A DNA stretch of 8,909 nucleotides, from NCBI GenBank assembly GCA_000433355.1, contig FR893155.1, forward strand, positions 1 through 8,909. The letters run 5' to 3'. The stretch comes from Alistipes sp. CAG:435 (GTDB lineage Bacteria; Bacteroidota; Bacteroidia; Bacteroidales; UBA932). Of the stretch, positions 1 to 6,452 are shown piece by piece. Within the stretch, counting starts at the first letter, position 1; the number at the start of each line of letters is the position of its first letter. Made by a program: the position numbers and the translations under genes. Below the pieces are notes generated by a model. It had not been told where the DNA came from and made no database searches. It saw nothing but the letters and a program-made list of their open reading frames with translations.

Positions 1-284
1 ATGTCCGTGACATTCCTCGTGTCAAACGAGGATAAATCAAGGCTCGTAAGACCGCTGCATTTGTAGAACATGTCTCTCATGTTCTTGGCATTATTGGTAT
101 TAAATACAGACAAATCAAGGCTGGTAAGACCACTGCAGCTAAAGAACATATAACCCATATTCGTGACATTCTTCGTGTCAAATCCAGATAGGTCAAGACT
201 GACAAGACTGCGACAGTCTGAGAACATGCTGTTCATGTTCGTGACATTCTCCGTATTGACATTCGAAAGATCGGCTTTTACCAA
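1..284 (-). repeat. BspA/DUF285 78-bp coding repeats
   Basis: These are tandem 78-bp units in the lipoprotein gene, read on the minus strand: 284-207, 206-129, 128-51 and a partial unit from 50 to the edge. Each encodes 26 residues with the core SLDLSxFDTxNVTNM, then MF and a Cys. Unit 1 is the most diverged (KADLSNVNTENVTNM), and unit 3 has NNAKNM in place of NVTNM. Similar units at both protein and DNA level favour copy-number change by slippage or recombination. The array continues out of the window. Confidence 0.85.
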
Positions 285-1637
285 AGTGCGACATCCATGA
301 AAGGATAAGAGTCCAAGTTCTATAGGTGCCACAAAACTCAACGATTTCAATTTGTCATTATAGCTATTAGAATAATAATAATTAAAATCACAACTGAAAA
401 GATTATCCTCAAATGGACGAGCCTCAACTAATATTCGCCAAGTATCGCCGATATGACTATCTGTCAATGATATCTCCGAACCATTCCTTTGTATCCTAAA
501 AAAGTTTTTGTAATCCATAGGTTCTCCTGTCACAGTCGTATATTCAATGATTTGGTCATACGATAGCAGCGGAGACAGAGGCAAATAGTCGGAAGACAGT
601 TCCTCATCACCATTCACTTTTACCGTGAGGCGCAGACTGGCCATCATCGGTGTGTTGGACGCAAAGAACTGGCTGTCAAGAGCCGAAGCGTCCACTGTCA
701 CGGTCAGAATATTATCCTTGCCAAGAACAACATCCTTTATATTCATAGTGACAAAATCTCCGATCTCCGCCCTCGTCGATGCCACATAGACGGCTTTTGC
801 GACAAGGGTGTTCTTCCAATTCTTAACAAGATATTCCACGGCGCTTCGCGGCAGAATCTCGAACTTGACGGGAATATCCTCCGGCACATATTTGTCGCCG
901 TTCTTTGAATATCTCACCTTAACAACACCGTCAAGACTCTCAGGAACGTACTTTATGCTTGACACGGTTGAAACTCCGGCGATAGGGATCCTCAAGGTGG
1001 TCTGCTCTGAGTCGTTCATCACAAAGACCGCATACCCGTCTTCAACGGTGACGCTCTTGAAGAAAACGTCACCATCATTGCCATCTTGTCCATCCTTGCC
1101 GTTCTCACCCGTCGCTTTACCTAATTTTGTCCAGTACTTTCCGTTGTCGTAGGAAATGTACCAGAAGCCATCAACTATTTTCAGTTGAGGTGTGACGGCA
1201 TCCTTTCCATCCTTGCCGTCTTTCCCGTCAAGGCCGACGGACCGGACTTTCTTGCCATCGACAATAAGCCAATCACCGTCCACTGTCCAGTAATAGATTC
1301 CGTCCGAATCCTTACGGACGCTGATCTTCGGGGTCACCCCGTCAGTGCCGTTCTTGCCGTTGTACAGATAGATCACCTTGCCGGAGACGAATTTGACGGA
1401 ATAGCCTTGACCGTCCGGCAGGTCAGTGACGCTGACGATGCCGTCCTGCTTCTGGATCGCATCCACAATCGCCTGGAGCGATGTCAGGTTCTCGTTCATG
1501 TTCTTGCATTGCTTCTCCAAAGCCGCCATCCGGGACTTCAGGTCGTTGATGTCGGACTTCAGTTCCGAATCGTCGTACTGGCCGCAACCTATCAGAGTCG
1601 CCAGCATCGTGAAAATCAGCAGAATACCTTTTCTCAT
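1..1637 (-). CDS. BspA-like surface lipoprotein with PL29-type N-terminal domain (3' end outside window)
   Basis: The frame is open from ATG 1637-1635 to the left edge, giving 545 codons without a stop. Residues 1-18 form a lipoprotein signal peptide: a basic start (MRK), a hydrophobic core and the lipobox LIGC with Cys18. The acidic stretch after the Cys (YDDSE) resembles the surface-export signal of Bacteroidota lipoproteins. Residues 25-62 are a likely coiled coil. Residues 65-220 resemble the PL29-lyase N-terminal/DUF4988 family, with two GKDG-type collagen-like runs (136-146 and 178-189). Residues 225-352 look like the beta-rich domain that usually follows it ('SIKYVPESLDG', 'SSDYLPL'). 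From residue 452, 26-residue BspA/DUF285 repeats begin, of the type LxSLDLSxFDTxNVTNM. The likely role is an outer-surface adhesin or binding protein; the PL29-like name refers to the N-terminal domain, and no lyase domain is visible. Domain assignments rest on pattern recognition, and the C-terminus is unseen. Confidence 0.88.
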   Translation of the reverse strand, partial: MRKGILLIFTMLATLIGCGQYDDSELKSDINDLKSRMAALEKQCKNMNENLTSLQAIVDAIQKQDGIVSVTDLPDGQGYSVKFVSGKVIYLYNGKNGTDGVTPKISVRKDSDGIYYWTVDGDWLIVDGKKVRSVGLDGKDGKDGKDAVTPQLKIVDGFWYISYDNGKYWTKLGKATGENGKDGQDGNDGDVFFKSVTVEDGYAVFVMNDSEQTTLRIPIAGVSTVSSIKYVPESLDGVVKVRYSKNGDKYVPEDIPVKFEILPRSAVEYLVKNWKNTLVAKAVYVASTRAEIGDFVTMNIKDVVLGKDNILTVTVDASALDSQFFASNTPMMASLRLTVKVNGDEELSSDYLPLSPLLSYDQIIEYTTVTGEPMDYKNFFRIQRNGSEISLTDSHIGDTWRILVEARPFEDNLFSCDFNYYYSNSYNDKLKSLSFVAPIELGLLSFHGCRTLVKADLSNVNTENVTNMNSMFSDCRSLVSLDLSGFDTKNVTNMGYMFFSCSGLTSLDLSVFNTNNAKNMRDMFYKCSGLTSLDLSSFDTRNVTD

Positions 1638-1706
1638 TGTGTTTTGGTTTTTATAAATCATTATTGGTTCCTGTTATGGAATCGTGTTATCAATATTGTC
1701 TTACGT

Positions 1707-1807
1707 CACTTCGACGGGCTCAGTGACCGATTGTTCCGCGGTCTGAACGGTCCTGTCGGTTCAACAAGCTCTCGACCGAACGGTACACTTCGACAAGCTC
1801 AGTGACC
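1707..1807. repeat. REP-like intergenic repeat cluster
   Basis: Two direct 22-bp copies (1707-1728 and 1786-1807) share CACTTCGAC and GCTCAGTGACC and differ at only two central bases (GG versus AA). A third, degenerate copy lies at 1758-1777 (TTCAACAAGCTC then GACC). The core TTCGACAAGCTC resembles the dispersed intergenic repeats seen in many bacterial genomes. The cluster lies 70-170 bases upstream of the lipoprotein start, so it would fall in that gene's leader or promoter region. No associated transposase is visible. Confidence 0.6.
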
Positions 1808-1863
1808 TTTCGCGGTCATATTCCACCACCAAATATCAAAGCCAAACCTATAAACACGACAAA

Positions 1864-1974
1864 AGTGTGGAGCGTTCCGTCAATCTGAGCTGGGGTTCCG
1901 GAATAACCTTGAGCAAATCGACAACTCCACACTCGTATCATGGAGTGCGGAGAACCCGCACGACCATACGATAC
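1864..1974 (-). other. Structured segment: two consecutive stem-loops, possible RNA or recombination site
   Basis: Read on the minus strand, the first hairpin spans 1974-1935. Its paired blocks are GTATC/GATAC, ATGG/CCAT and GTGCGG/CCGCAC around a 5-base loop, with small bulges, giving 15 pairs. One base later begins a second stem, AGTGTGGAG (1933-1925) pairing with CTCCACACT (1872-1864). It encloses 52 bases that include the palindrome TTCCGGAA, and it is followed by TTTT on the minus strand. This could be a small RNA with a terminator-like end, a leader of the downstream lipoprotein gene, or an inverted-repeat substrate for the neighbouring recombinase. No RNA family was recognised. Confidence 0.4.
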
Positions 1975-2021
1975 AAGTATGAAAGCCGCTCTTTTCCTTG
2001 CTCATTGAAATTTTCCGGATT

Positions 2022-2126
2022 TCAGCCCAAGGACAAAAGCTTTTCACTTTCATCTGATATGTGCGCCACATCGCTGTGACGCGCCAAATTTACGAATAAA
2101 CTCAAACTATCCCAAAACATATTCAT
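2022..2126 (-). CDS. Doubtful 34-aa open frame
   Basis: A short frame starts at ATG 2126-2124 and ends at TGA 2024-2022. It begins MNMFWDSLSLF and ends SDESEKLLSLG. The composition is more protein-like (amphipathic, acidic C-terminus) than that of other frames in the gap, and it sits 48 bases ahead of the two-hairpin segment on the same strand. Nothing else supports it: no clear ribosome site, no recognised family, and overlapping frames of similar length on both strands. It could be a leader peptide, a gene remnant or chance. Confidence 0.15.
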   Translation of the reverse strand: MNMFWDSLSLFVNLARHSDVAHISDESEKLLSLG

Positions 2127-2396
2127 GGAAATCCGGTGGAAAAGCCAGAAGATTACCGAATATTCTCAAAAAAGTGTCAGAAAAAACATCCATCAGATGC
2201 CGTATCAAATGCAACAACAGAATAATATTCAGTCCATTATATTCATCACCACGGTCAGAATCTGTTTCATTCCACACAGCGGACAATAAGACACGTCGCC
2301 GGCCGCCAAGTTCCGCCTTAAAATAAGATATAAAGCGGCGCGAAAATTTCCATAAATCACGGATTATCACTATCTTCGAAAAAACAAGGAACGATT

Positions 2397-3026
2397 ATGG
2401 ACGTCGTTCTTTTATGCAGGGTATCAACCGCCGGCCAGGACTATTCCAGGCAGGTGGACGAGCTGTCCGACTTCTGCTCAAAAATGGGGTGGAACGTCAG
2501 AAGGATATTCACCGCCAAGGTCTCGGGAGCGAAGAAAATCGAGGAGAGAAGCGAGCTAACAGAGATGCTGGACTATATCCGTGAGAACAGGATCGACAGG
2601 GTCTGCGTGCTGGAGATAAGCAGGCTCGGCAAGAACACGCTCGAGGCGCTGAAGGTGATCCGGCTCCTGAACGACAACGGGGTCTGCCTGTACATCAAGA
2701 ACTACAACCTGGAGACGCTCGGCGCCGACGGGAAACCCAACCCGATAGCGAGCATGATATGCACCATACTTCTGGAGGTGGCGCAGATGGAAAGCCTTAC
2801 AATCATGGAGCGGATGGCGTCGGGCCGTGACAGGTACATCGCCAAGTGCAGGGCCGAGGGGATAAAGATGGGGCGGCCCGGTACCTACAGGAAAAGCGAC
2901 GAGCGGATGAGGACCCAGTACACAAAAGAGCTGGGCCTGCTGAAAAAGGGAATATCATTGCGGAACATCAGCGCGATAACGGGCACGTCTGTCGGGACGA
3001 TAAGGAAACTGTACAAATACCTATAA
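2397..3026 (+). CDS. Serine site-specific recombinase (resolvase/invertase family)
   Basis: This 209-aa protein cuts and rejoins DNA through a 5'-phosphoserine link. The N-terminal catalytic domain (about 1-135) opens with CRVSTAGQ, giving the expected Arg8 and nucleophile Ser10. The second catalytic block is EISRLGKNTLE (73-83), with Arg76 at the conserved arginine position. The long helix carries the family signature ERMASGR (138-144), followed by a GRP hinge (159-161). A C-terminal helix-turn-helix (about 180-207, KKGISLRNISAITGTSVGTIRKLYK) should bind the crossover site. The size fits small resolvases and invertases, including the Mpi-type invertases of Bacteroides, rather than large serine integrases. 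Lys79 stands where gamma-delta resolvase has Arg71. The polymerase-like gene starts 12 bases after the stop, so the two are probably cotranscribed. Resolution and inversion cannot be told apart from sequence alone. Confidence 0.9.
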   Translation: MDVVLLCRVSTAGQDYSRQVDELSDFCSKMGWNVRRIFTAKVSGAKKIEERSELTEMLDYIRENRIDRVCVLEISRLGKNTLEALKVIRLLNDNGVCLYIKNYNLETLGADGKPNPIASMICTILLEVAQMESLTIMERMASGRDRYIAKCRAEGIKMGRPGTYRKSDERMRTQYTKELGLLKKGISLRNISAITGTSVGTIRKLYKYL

Positions 3027-3038
3027 TATTTTCAGGAT

Positions 3039-4607
3039 ATGAAAGGAAAGCGGAAGAACACATCGGACATCGACTTCGGGCGGGACAAGGTGGCTGTCTA
3101 TCTCACCGACGCCGAGTACAAGAGGATAGAATCCGTCGGCAGGGGCGGATTCAACGACGGCAGGGCGGTCAAAGGGATGCTCAGGACGTTCGCTGCCATC
3201 AGGCTCTACGGGTTGGCGGCAGGGACCACAGGCTATGTCCCGATACACAGCGACATATTCAAGAAGCTCGCCGGCGCCAGGAACTACGCCAGATACCGGG
3301 ACGCGCTGAAGGCCGGCGGCTGCATTGACTATAAAGACGCCGTCATCGGGAAATATGAGGAGAAGATACAACGAGGGACTGAGACCGTGACGCTGAACAA
3401 GATCAAGACCGAGAAGCCTATGCAGTACCGTACATTGATGATTTTGGGCAAAGACCTATTCCAGTCAGGCAAGACATATCCGGTCATCTTGGAATTCAGC
3501 AAGGAGAATACGGACGCGATCAAATCTCAGATTGAGCATATACGGAAACACTACGGCGGCAAGACGCAAACAGGCAAGCGGGAATCGATAATGGCGCTGT
3601 CCTGTGACGAACTTGTGACGGTGTCCAAGATAAAGGATATTGTCAAAGATATTCATCGCGGAAAAACAAGGAACGCGAGAATAATAACGCGGCATATCAA
3701 AGACATCAAGGGAAGCGGATCAAGGGAAGAAAAAGACTCCAAAGGAATAGAAGAACTAATAATAAGGTTATTAGATAATATTAGGGAAGAGAAAGAGGAT
3801 AAGAATGAGAATAGTGAACATATAGGAGTAAGCGAACTATCCGAATTATTTGGTATCAAGCGTATTACGCAGAATATTTCAGCGCGTCAAAAATTAGGGT
3901 ATTACGCCGGCCTCAAATACGAAATCGAAGCCCTTGACGACTGCTTAACGATGTCCGACCTCCAGCACCTTGCAAGTGTCAACACGGTCCCGGCTTTCAA
4001 GGATGACGGCAAACTGTATTCCCGTCTCGCGAACCTCAGGAAGCCGGTCAGAAAGCACATCACCTACGGGGGACACAGGATAGTCGAGGTCTCGGACATC
4101 CATTGCGCTCATTTCACGATGCTGCCGGTGATATTCAGAAGAAACGGCGTTGACATCCCTGAGCAGGAACTTCTGCGGTTCATAGACCTGACGCAGAAGA
4201 AAGACCTGTACGCCGAGATAGCCCAATGCGCCGACGGATTCGGCAGGGATGACATCAAGCCCGTGATGCAGCCGTTCTTCTCAATAAAGGACGAGGGGCA
4301 GTTCCTGTTCGACGCGGAAAGGGGCAGGCACATCGTGCTTGACTTCTTCAAGCGGAACTATCCACACATTCTGCAGGGGCTGCTGGACTGGCACGGCAGG
4401 TTTCCGGGCGTCTCGATAAAGAGCGTCGCCAACAAGGTCGAGAGCGACATAATGAACCCGATATGCGACAGGCTCAGGGGGCTGGGCCTTCATCCGTTCC
4501 GCATCCACGACGCCGTCTATCTTCCCGAGGACGAGACCTGCAAGGTGGACTTTGACATCAACAAGGCGGTGTTTGACTACATAAACAGGAACGGGACGGC
4601 GTCGTAA
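3039..4607 (+). CDS. Putative replication protein with a divergent family A DNA polymerase-like palm
   Basis: This 522-aa protein would normally be called hypothetical. Its C-terminal half (about 320-505) carries three motifs in the order and spacing of a family A polymerase. A block KLYSRLANLRKPVRK leads to a motif A-like VEVSDIHCAHF with Asp353. A motif B-like RDDIK (Arg403-x3-Lys407) has the R-x3-K spacing of the O-helix. A motif C-like IHDAVYL has His490-Asp491. The same order (GRxYS.., E.D.s...P, R-x3-K, HDs) recurs in uncharacterised phage and plasmid proteins. No 3'-5' exonuclease domain is evident. Residues 1-100 may form a DNA-binding region, and 205-265 is a charged, low-complexity linker encoded by AT-rich DNA. 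Cotranscription with the recombinase, and the integrase and Xis genes downstream, suggest replication or priming of a mobile element. The gene call is firm; the polymerase function is inferred. Confidence 0.6.
   Translation: MKGKRKNTSDIDFGRDKVAVYLTDAEYKRIESVGRGGFNDGRAVKGMLRTFAAIRLYGLAAGTTGYVPIHSDIFKKLAGARNYARYRDALKAGGCIDYKDAVIGKYEEKIQRGTETVTLNKIKTEKPMQYRTLMILGKDLFQSGKTYPVILEFSKENTDAIKSQIEHIRKHYGGKTQTGKRESIMALSCDELVTVSKIKDIVKDIHRGKTRNARIITRHIKDIKGSGSREEKDSKGIEELIIRLLDNIREEKEDKNENSEHIGVSELSELFGIKRITQNISARQKLGYYAGLKYEIEALDDCLTMSDLQHLASVNTVPAFKDDGKLYSRLANLRKPVRKHITYGGHRIVEVSDIHCAHFTMLPVIFRRNGVDIPEQELLRFIDLTQKKDLYAEIAQCADGFGRDDIKPVMQPFFSIKDEGQFLFDAERGRHIVLDFFKRNYPHILQGLLDWHGRFPGVSIKSVANKVESDIMNPICDRLRGLGLHPFRIHDAVYLPEDETCKVDFDINKAVFDYINRNGTAS
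3741..3850 (+). other. AT-rich island with inverted repeat inside the polymerase-like gene
   Basis: Over these 110 bases G+C is about 29% (32 of 110), against about 52% just downstream (3901-3960). It contains a perfect 7-base inverted repeat, CTAATAA (3756-3762) and TTATTAG (3768-3774), separated by 5 bases. The encoded stretch is a charged K/E/D/N-rich linker. It may be only a low-complexity linker, or a helix-opening element such as an origin placed inside a replication gene. Confidence 0.3.
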
Positions 4608-4674
4608 CCGCTCTGCTAAGCAAGCGGAAAAACAAGCCGGTAATTTTAAGGATTGCCAAACTGAATGAAATCGT

Positions 4675-4713
4675 GTGATTCCGCATATAATATACAAAGA
4701 CAACGTGAATCAC
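4675..4713 (+). promoter_or_regulatory. Inverted repeat and possible promoter in front of the xis-like gene
   Basis: The perfect 7-base arms GTGATTC (4675-4681) and GAATCAC (4707-4713) enclose a TATAAT sequence (4686-4691), and the right arm ends one base before the ATG at 4715. This suggests an operator bound by Xis or another regulator, or an RNA hairpin that would hide the start codon. No -35 or -33 element at proper spacing was found, so the promoter part is weak. Confidence 0.4.
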
Positions 4714-4714
4714 C

Positions 4715-4927
4715 ATGAACGACACATTCAAGGACGAAGGCGGGAAAATACTCTACACCAACAAGGAGATGCTTGAGCTTCTCCGGGTCAACAACGCCAC
4801 CCTGAAAAAGTACAGGGACGGCGGGTATCTCGGATATTCAAAGATCGGCGACAAGTACTTCTACTCAATGTCGGACATCCAGGCTTTCCTGAGGAACACA
4901 CACAACGAACCTTATCTATTCAGTTAA
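4715..4927 (+). CDS. Excisionase-like helix-turn-helix DNA-binding protein
   Basis: This 70-aa protein has the form of the MerR-like/HTH_17 excisionase family. The segment YTNKEMLELLRVNNATLKKYRDGGYL (14-39) is the helix-turn-helix. It is followed by a short beta wing (GYSKIGDKYFYS) and a closing helix (SMSDIQAFLRN). Members bend DNA at attachment sites and push an integrase toward excision, or act as small regulators. Its position 45 bases before the integrase start, same strand, matches the common xis-int order. The length is typical. A dedicated regulator is the main alternative to Xis. Confidence 0.8.
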   Translation: MNDTFKDEGGKILYTNKEMLELLRVNNATLKKYRDGGYLGYSKIGDKYFYSMSDIQAFLRNTHNEPYLFS

Positions 4928-4972
4928 ACGACAATTCAGCAGGCGGCAGGTTATTTCTTAACGATTATTAAT

Positions 4973-6298
4973 ATGGGCAGACAGACATCAACGATACCGA
5001 AATCCTCCTTCTTCATAAAGAACAAGACGAAGGGACGGGAATCAATCCTCTACATCAGATACTTCGTGTGCGGCAAATATGTCAAGCACAGCACCGGGAT
5101 AAAACTTCCGGCGGCTGACTGGGATGCCGACACCAGGCAGGTGAGAAGATCAAGTCCGAATTACAAAAGGCTGTCGGCTCAGATCGACGTGTTCCGCTCG
5201 AAAACCGACTCGCAGATCCTGGCGTGCGAGGAACGGCTCACGCCCAAAATAGTCTCGGACATCCTTAACGGGGAATACGCGCCGGACCCGAAGAAGACCG
5301 GAAAGGTGGACTTCATCGAATACGCCGCCACCTACAACAGGCAGCAGTACGACCTCGGAAGGCTGGGATATTCGACCTACTACAACGCAGACCTGAACAT
5401 AAAGAAGTTCGGGAAATTCCTGAAAGACAGGATGAGGATCGGGACGTTGTTCATCAAGGATCTCAGCGTCGATATGTTCAACAAATACATCCTGTACAGG
5501 AAGGACACGCTCGGGAACACAAGCAACGAGGGGATCAACAAGGCCCTGGTGCCGCTGTACAAGGCAGTCAGATACGCGGCCGACAACGGCCTGATGGAAA
5601 GGGGGCTGGCCACGTCGATCTCCACGAACTACATAGAGAAGAAGACGCGGTCGTACAGCGGCGAGACCGACGAGGAAAAGGTGCGCTACCTGACGGACAC
5701 CCAGTTCCGCGACCTGCTCGATGTCTATGACAGGACAAGGAACGAGGCGACAAGAAAGATAATGGACATGTTCCTGTTCTCGTACTACGTATGCGGTCTG
5801 AGATATTCAGACCTGCTGACGCTGGAATGGCGGCATATAGACTTCGAAAACAGGACACTTACCAAGAACGTCTACAAGACAAAGCGCTCGATATCCCTGC
5901 CGCTCGTGGACAAGGCCATAGAGATCCTGCTCAGGTGGCGGAAGACCGGCGGCAACAGCCGTTTCGTGTTCAACCTGCTCGACGAGGGATTCGACCTGTC
6001 GGACATCGTCAAGCAGAACAACGCAAGATTGACAAAGAACAGGAACATCCAGCAGTCGCTCAGAAGCGTCGGGATAAAGATGGGGTTAAAATTCAACCTG
6101 ACGATACACGTGGCCAGACACACATTCGCCGTACAGGCCTTGAAGAACGGGATGGACGCGCACACGATAAGCCACCTGATGGGCCATTCGTCAAGCCTTG
6201 TCACCGAGAAGGTCTATGCCGAGTTCCTGCCGGACACAATCAACACGACCGTCCGCGAGCAGCTTGAAAGGAACGTCATAGAGTACTCTTCTTCCTAA
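4973..6298 (+). CDS. Tyrosine recombinase (integrase) with arm-binding and SAM-like domains
   Basis: This 441-aa integrase should insert and excise the surrounding element through a 3'-phosphotyrosine link. Residues about 12-110 form the arm DNA-binding domain common in Bacteroidota integrases ('ESILYIRYFVCGKYVKHSTG'). Residues about 125-225 form the SAM-like core-binding domain. The catalytic domain follows (about 235-430) with a full active site: Arg277 (CGLRYSDL), Lys302 or Lys304 in the beta hairpin (VYKTKRS), His379 and Arg382 (HVARH), His405 (MGHSS) and nucleophile Tyr415 (KVYAEF). The gene is intact, with the family's usual length. No tRNA gene adjoins it, so the target site is unknown. 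It lies at the right end of the module, where an attachment site would be expected between its stop and the DUF2795-like gene. Confidence 0.93.
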   Translation: MGRQTSTIPKSSFFIKNKTKGRESILYIRYFVCGKYVKHSTGIKLPAADWDADTRQVRRSSPNYKRLSAQIDVFRSKTDSQILACEERLTPKIVSDILNGEYAPDPKKTGKVDFIEYAATYNRQQYDLGRLGYSTYYNADLNIKKFGKFLKDRMRIGTLFIKDLSVDMFNKYILYRKDTLGNTSNEGINKALVPLYKAVRYAADNGLMERGLATSISTNYIEKKTRSYSGETDEEKVRYLTDTQFRDLLDVYDRTRNEATRKIMDMFLFSYYVCGLRYSDLLTLEWRHIDFENRTLTKNVYKTKRSISLPLVDKAIEILLRWRKTGGNSRFVFNLLDEGFDLSDIVKQNNARLTKNRNIQQSLRSVGIKMGLKFNLTIHVARHTFAVQALKNGMDAHTISHLMGHSSSLVTEKVYAEFLPDTINTTVREQLERNVIEYSSS

Positions 6299-6374
6299 CA
6301 TTGGAGGAATAGCTCCCGCTCAAAAATAAGACAACTAATTACCCCGTGACATACCTTAAAACGGCACAAAACGA

Positions 6375-6403
6375 CAGTAGCCGACCTCGAAAGTCAGCTA
6401 CTG
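6375..6403 (-). terminator. Hairpin terminator for the DUF2795-like gene
   Basis: CAGTAGC (6375-6381) pairs with GCTACTG (6397-6403), and GAC pairs with GTC inside after a single mismatch, giving about 10 pairs around a 7-base loop. On the minus strand the hairpin is followed by TCGTTTT, as expected of an intrinsic terminator. It may also stop transcription coming from the integrase, though there is no T-run in that direction. Confidence 0.55.
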
Positions 6404-6410
6404 CCATATT

Positions 6411-6432
6411 AACAAAAGATTGAAAATCAATC
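6411..6432 (-). terminator. Second, weaker terminator-like hairpin
   Basis: GATTG (6418-6422) and CAATC (6428-6432) form a 5-pair stem with a 5-base loop. On the minus strand it is followed by TTTTGTT. It lies 20 bases past the stop of the DUF2795-like gene. The stem is short and AT-rich, so it may be chance or a helper to the stronger hairpin further on. Confidence 0.3.
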
Positions 6433-6452
6433 AGACATTTCAGAAATCAAGA

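Larger units (their letters stand above)
1638..2396. other. Long intergenic region without a convincing gene
   Basis: This gap of about 760 bases separates the divergent lipoprotein and recombinase genes. It holds REP-like repeats (1707-1807), a two-hairpin segment (1864-1974) and a short minus-strand frame (2022-2126). It also holds a CCGC/GCGG inverted repeat around an AT-rich core (2313-2338), and a weak -7-like TATCTTCG (2371-2378) 18 bases before the recombinase ATG. A minus-strand match to TAnnTTTG (TAGGTTTG, 1850-1843) lies about 200 bases upstream of the lipoprotein start and could be its promoter, but no -33 element accompanies it. The open frames here look composition-driven and match no family I recognise. 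Confidence 0.6.

Noticed and set aside
1880..2071. 63-aa minus-strand and 70-aa plus-strand frames in the intergenic region
   Set aside because: They lie over the hairpin segment, overlap each other on opposite strands and show no family features.
2107..2370. 87-aa minus-strand frame upstream of the recombinase
   Set aside because: It needs a GTG start, has no recognised family or ribosome site, and covers the likely promoter region of the recombinase.
2846..3328. 160-aa plus-strand frame bridging the recombinase and polymerase-like genes
   Set aside because: It is a basic, low-complexity shadow of two well-supported genes in other frames.
2380..4636. AAAAACAAG-type motif at 2380, 3662 and 4628, considered as iterons
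   Set aside because: The 14-base match between the first two is notable, but the second copy encodes Thr-Arg-Asn with codons common in this module (a similar ACAAGGAACG occurs in the integrase), spacing is irregular and the third copy is shorter.
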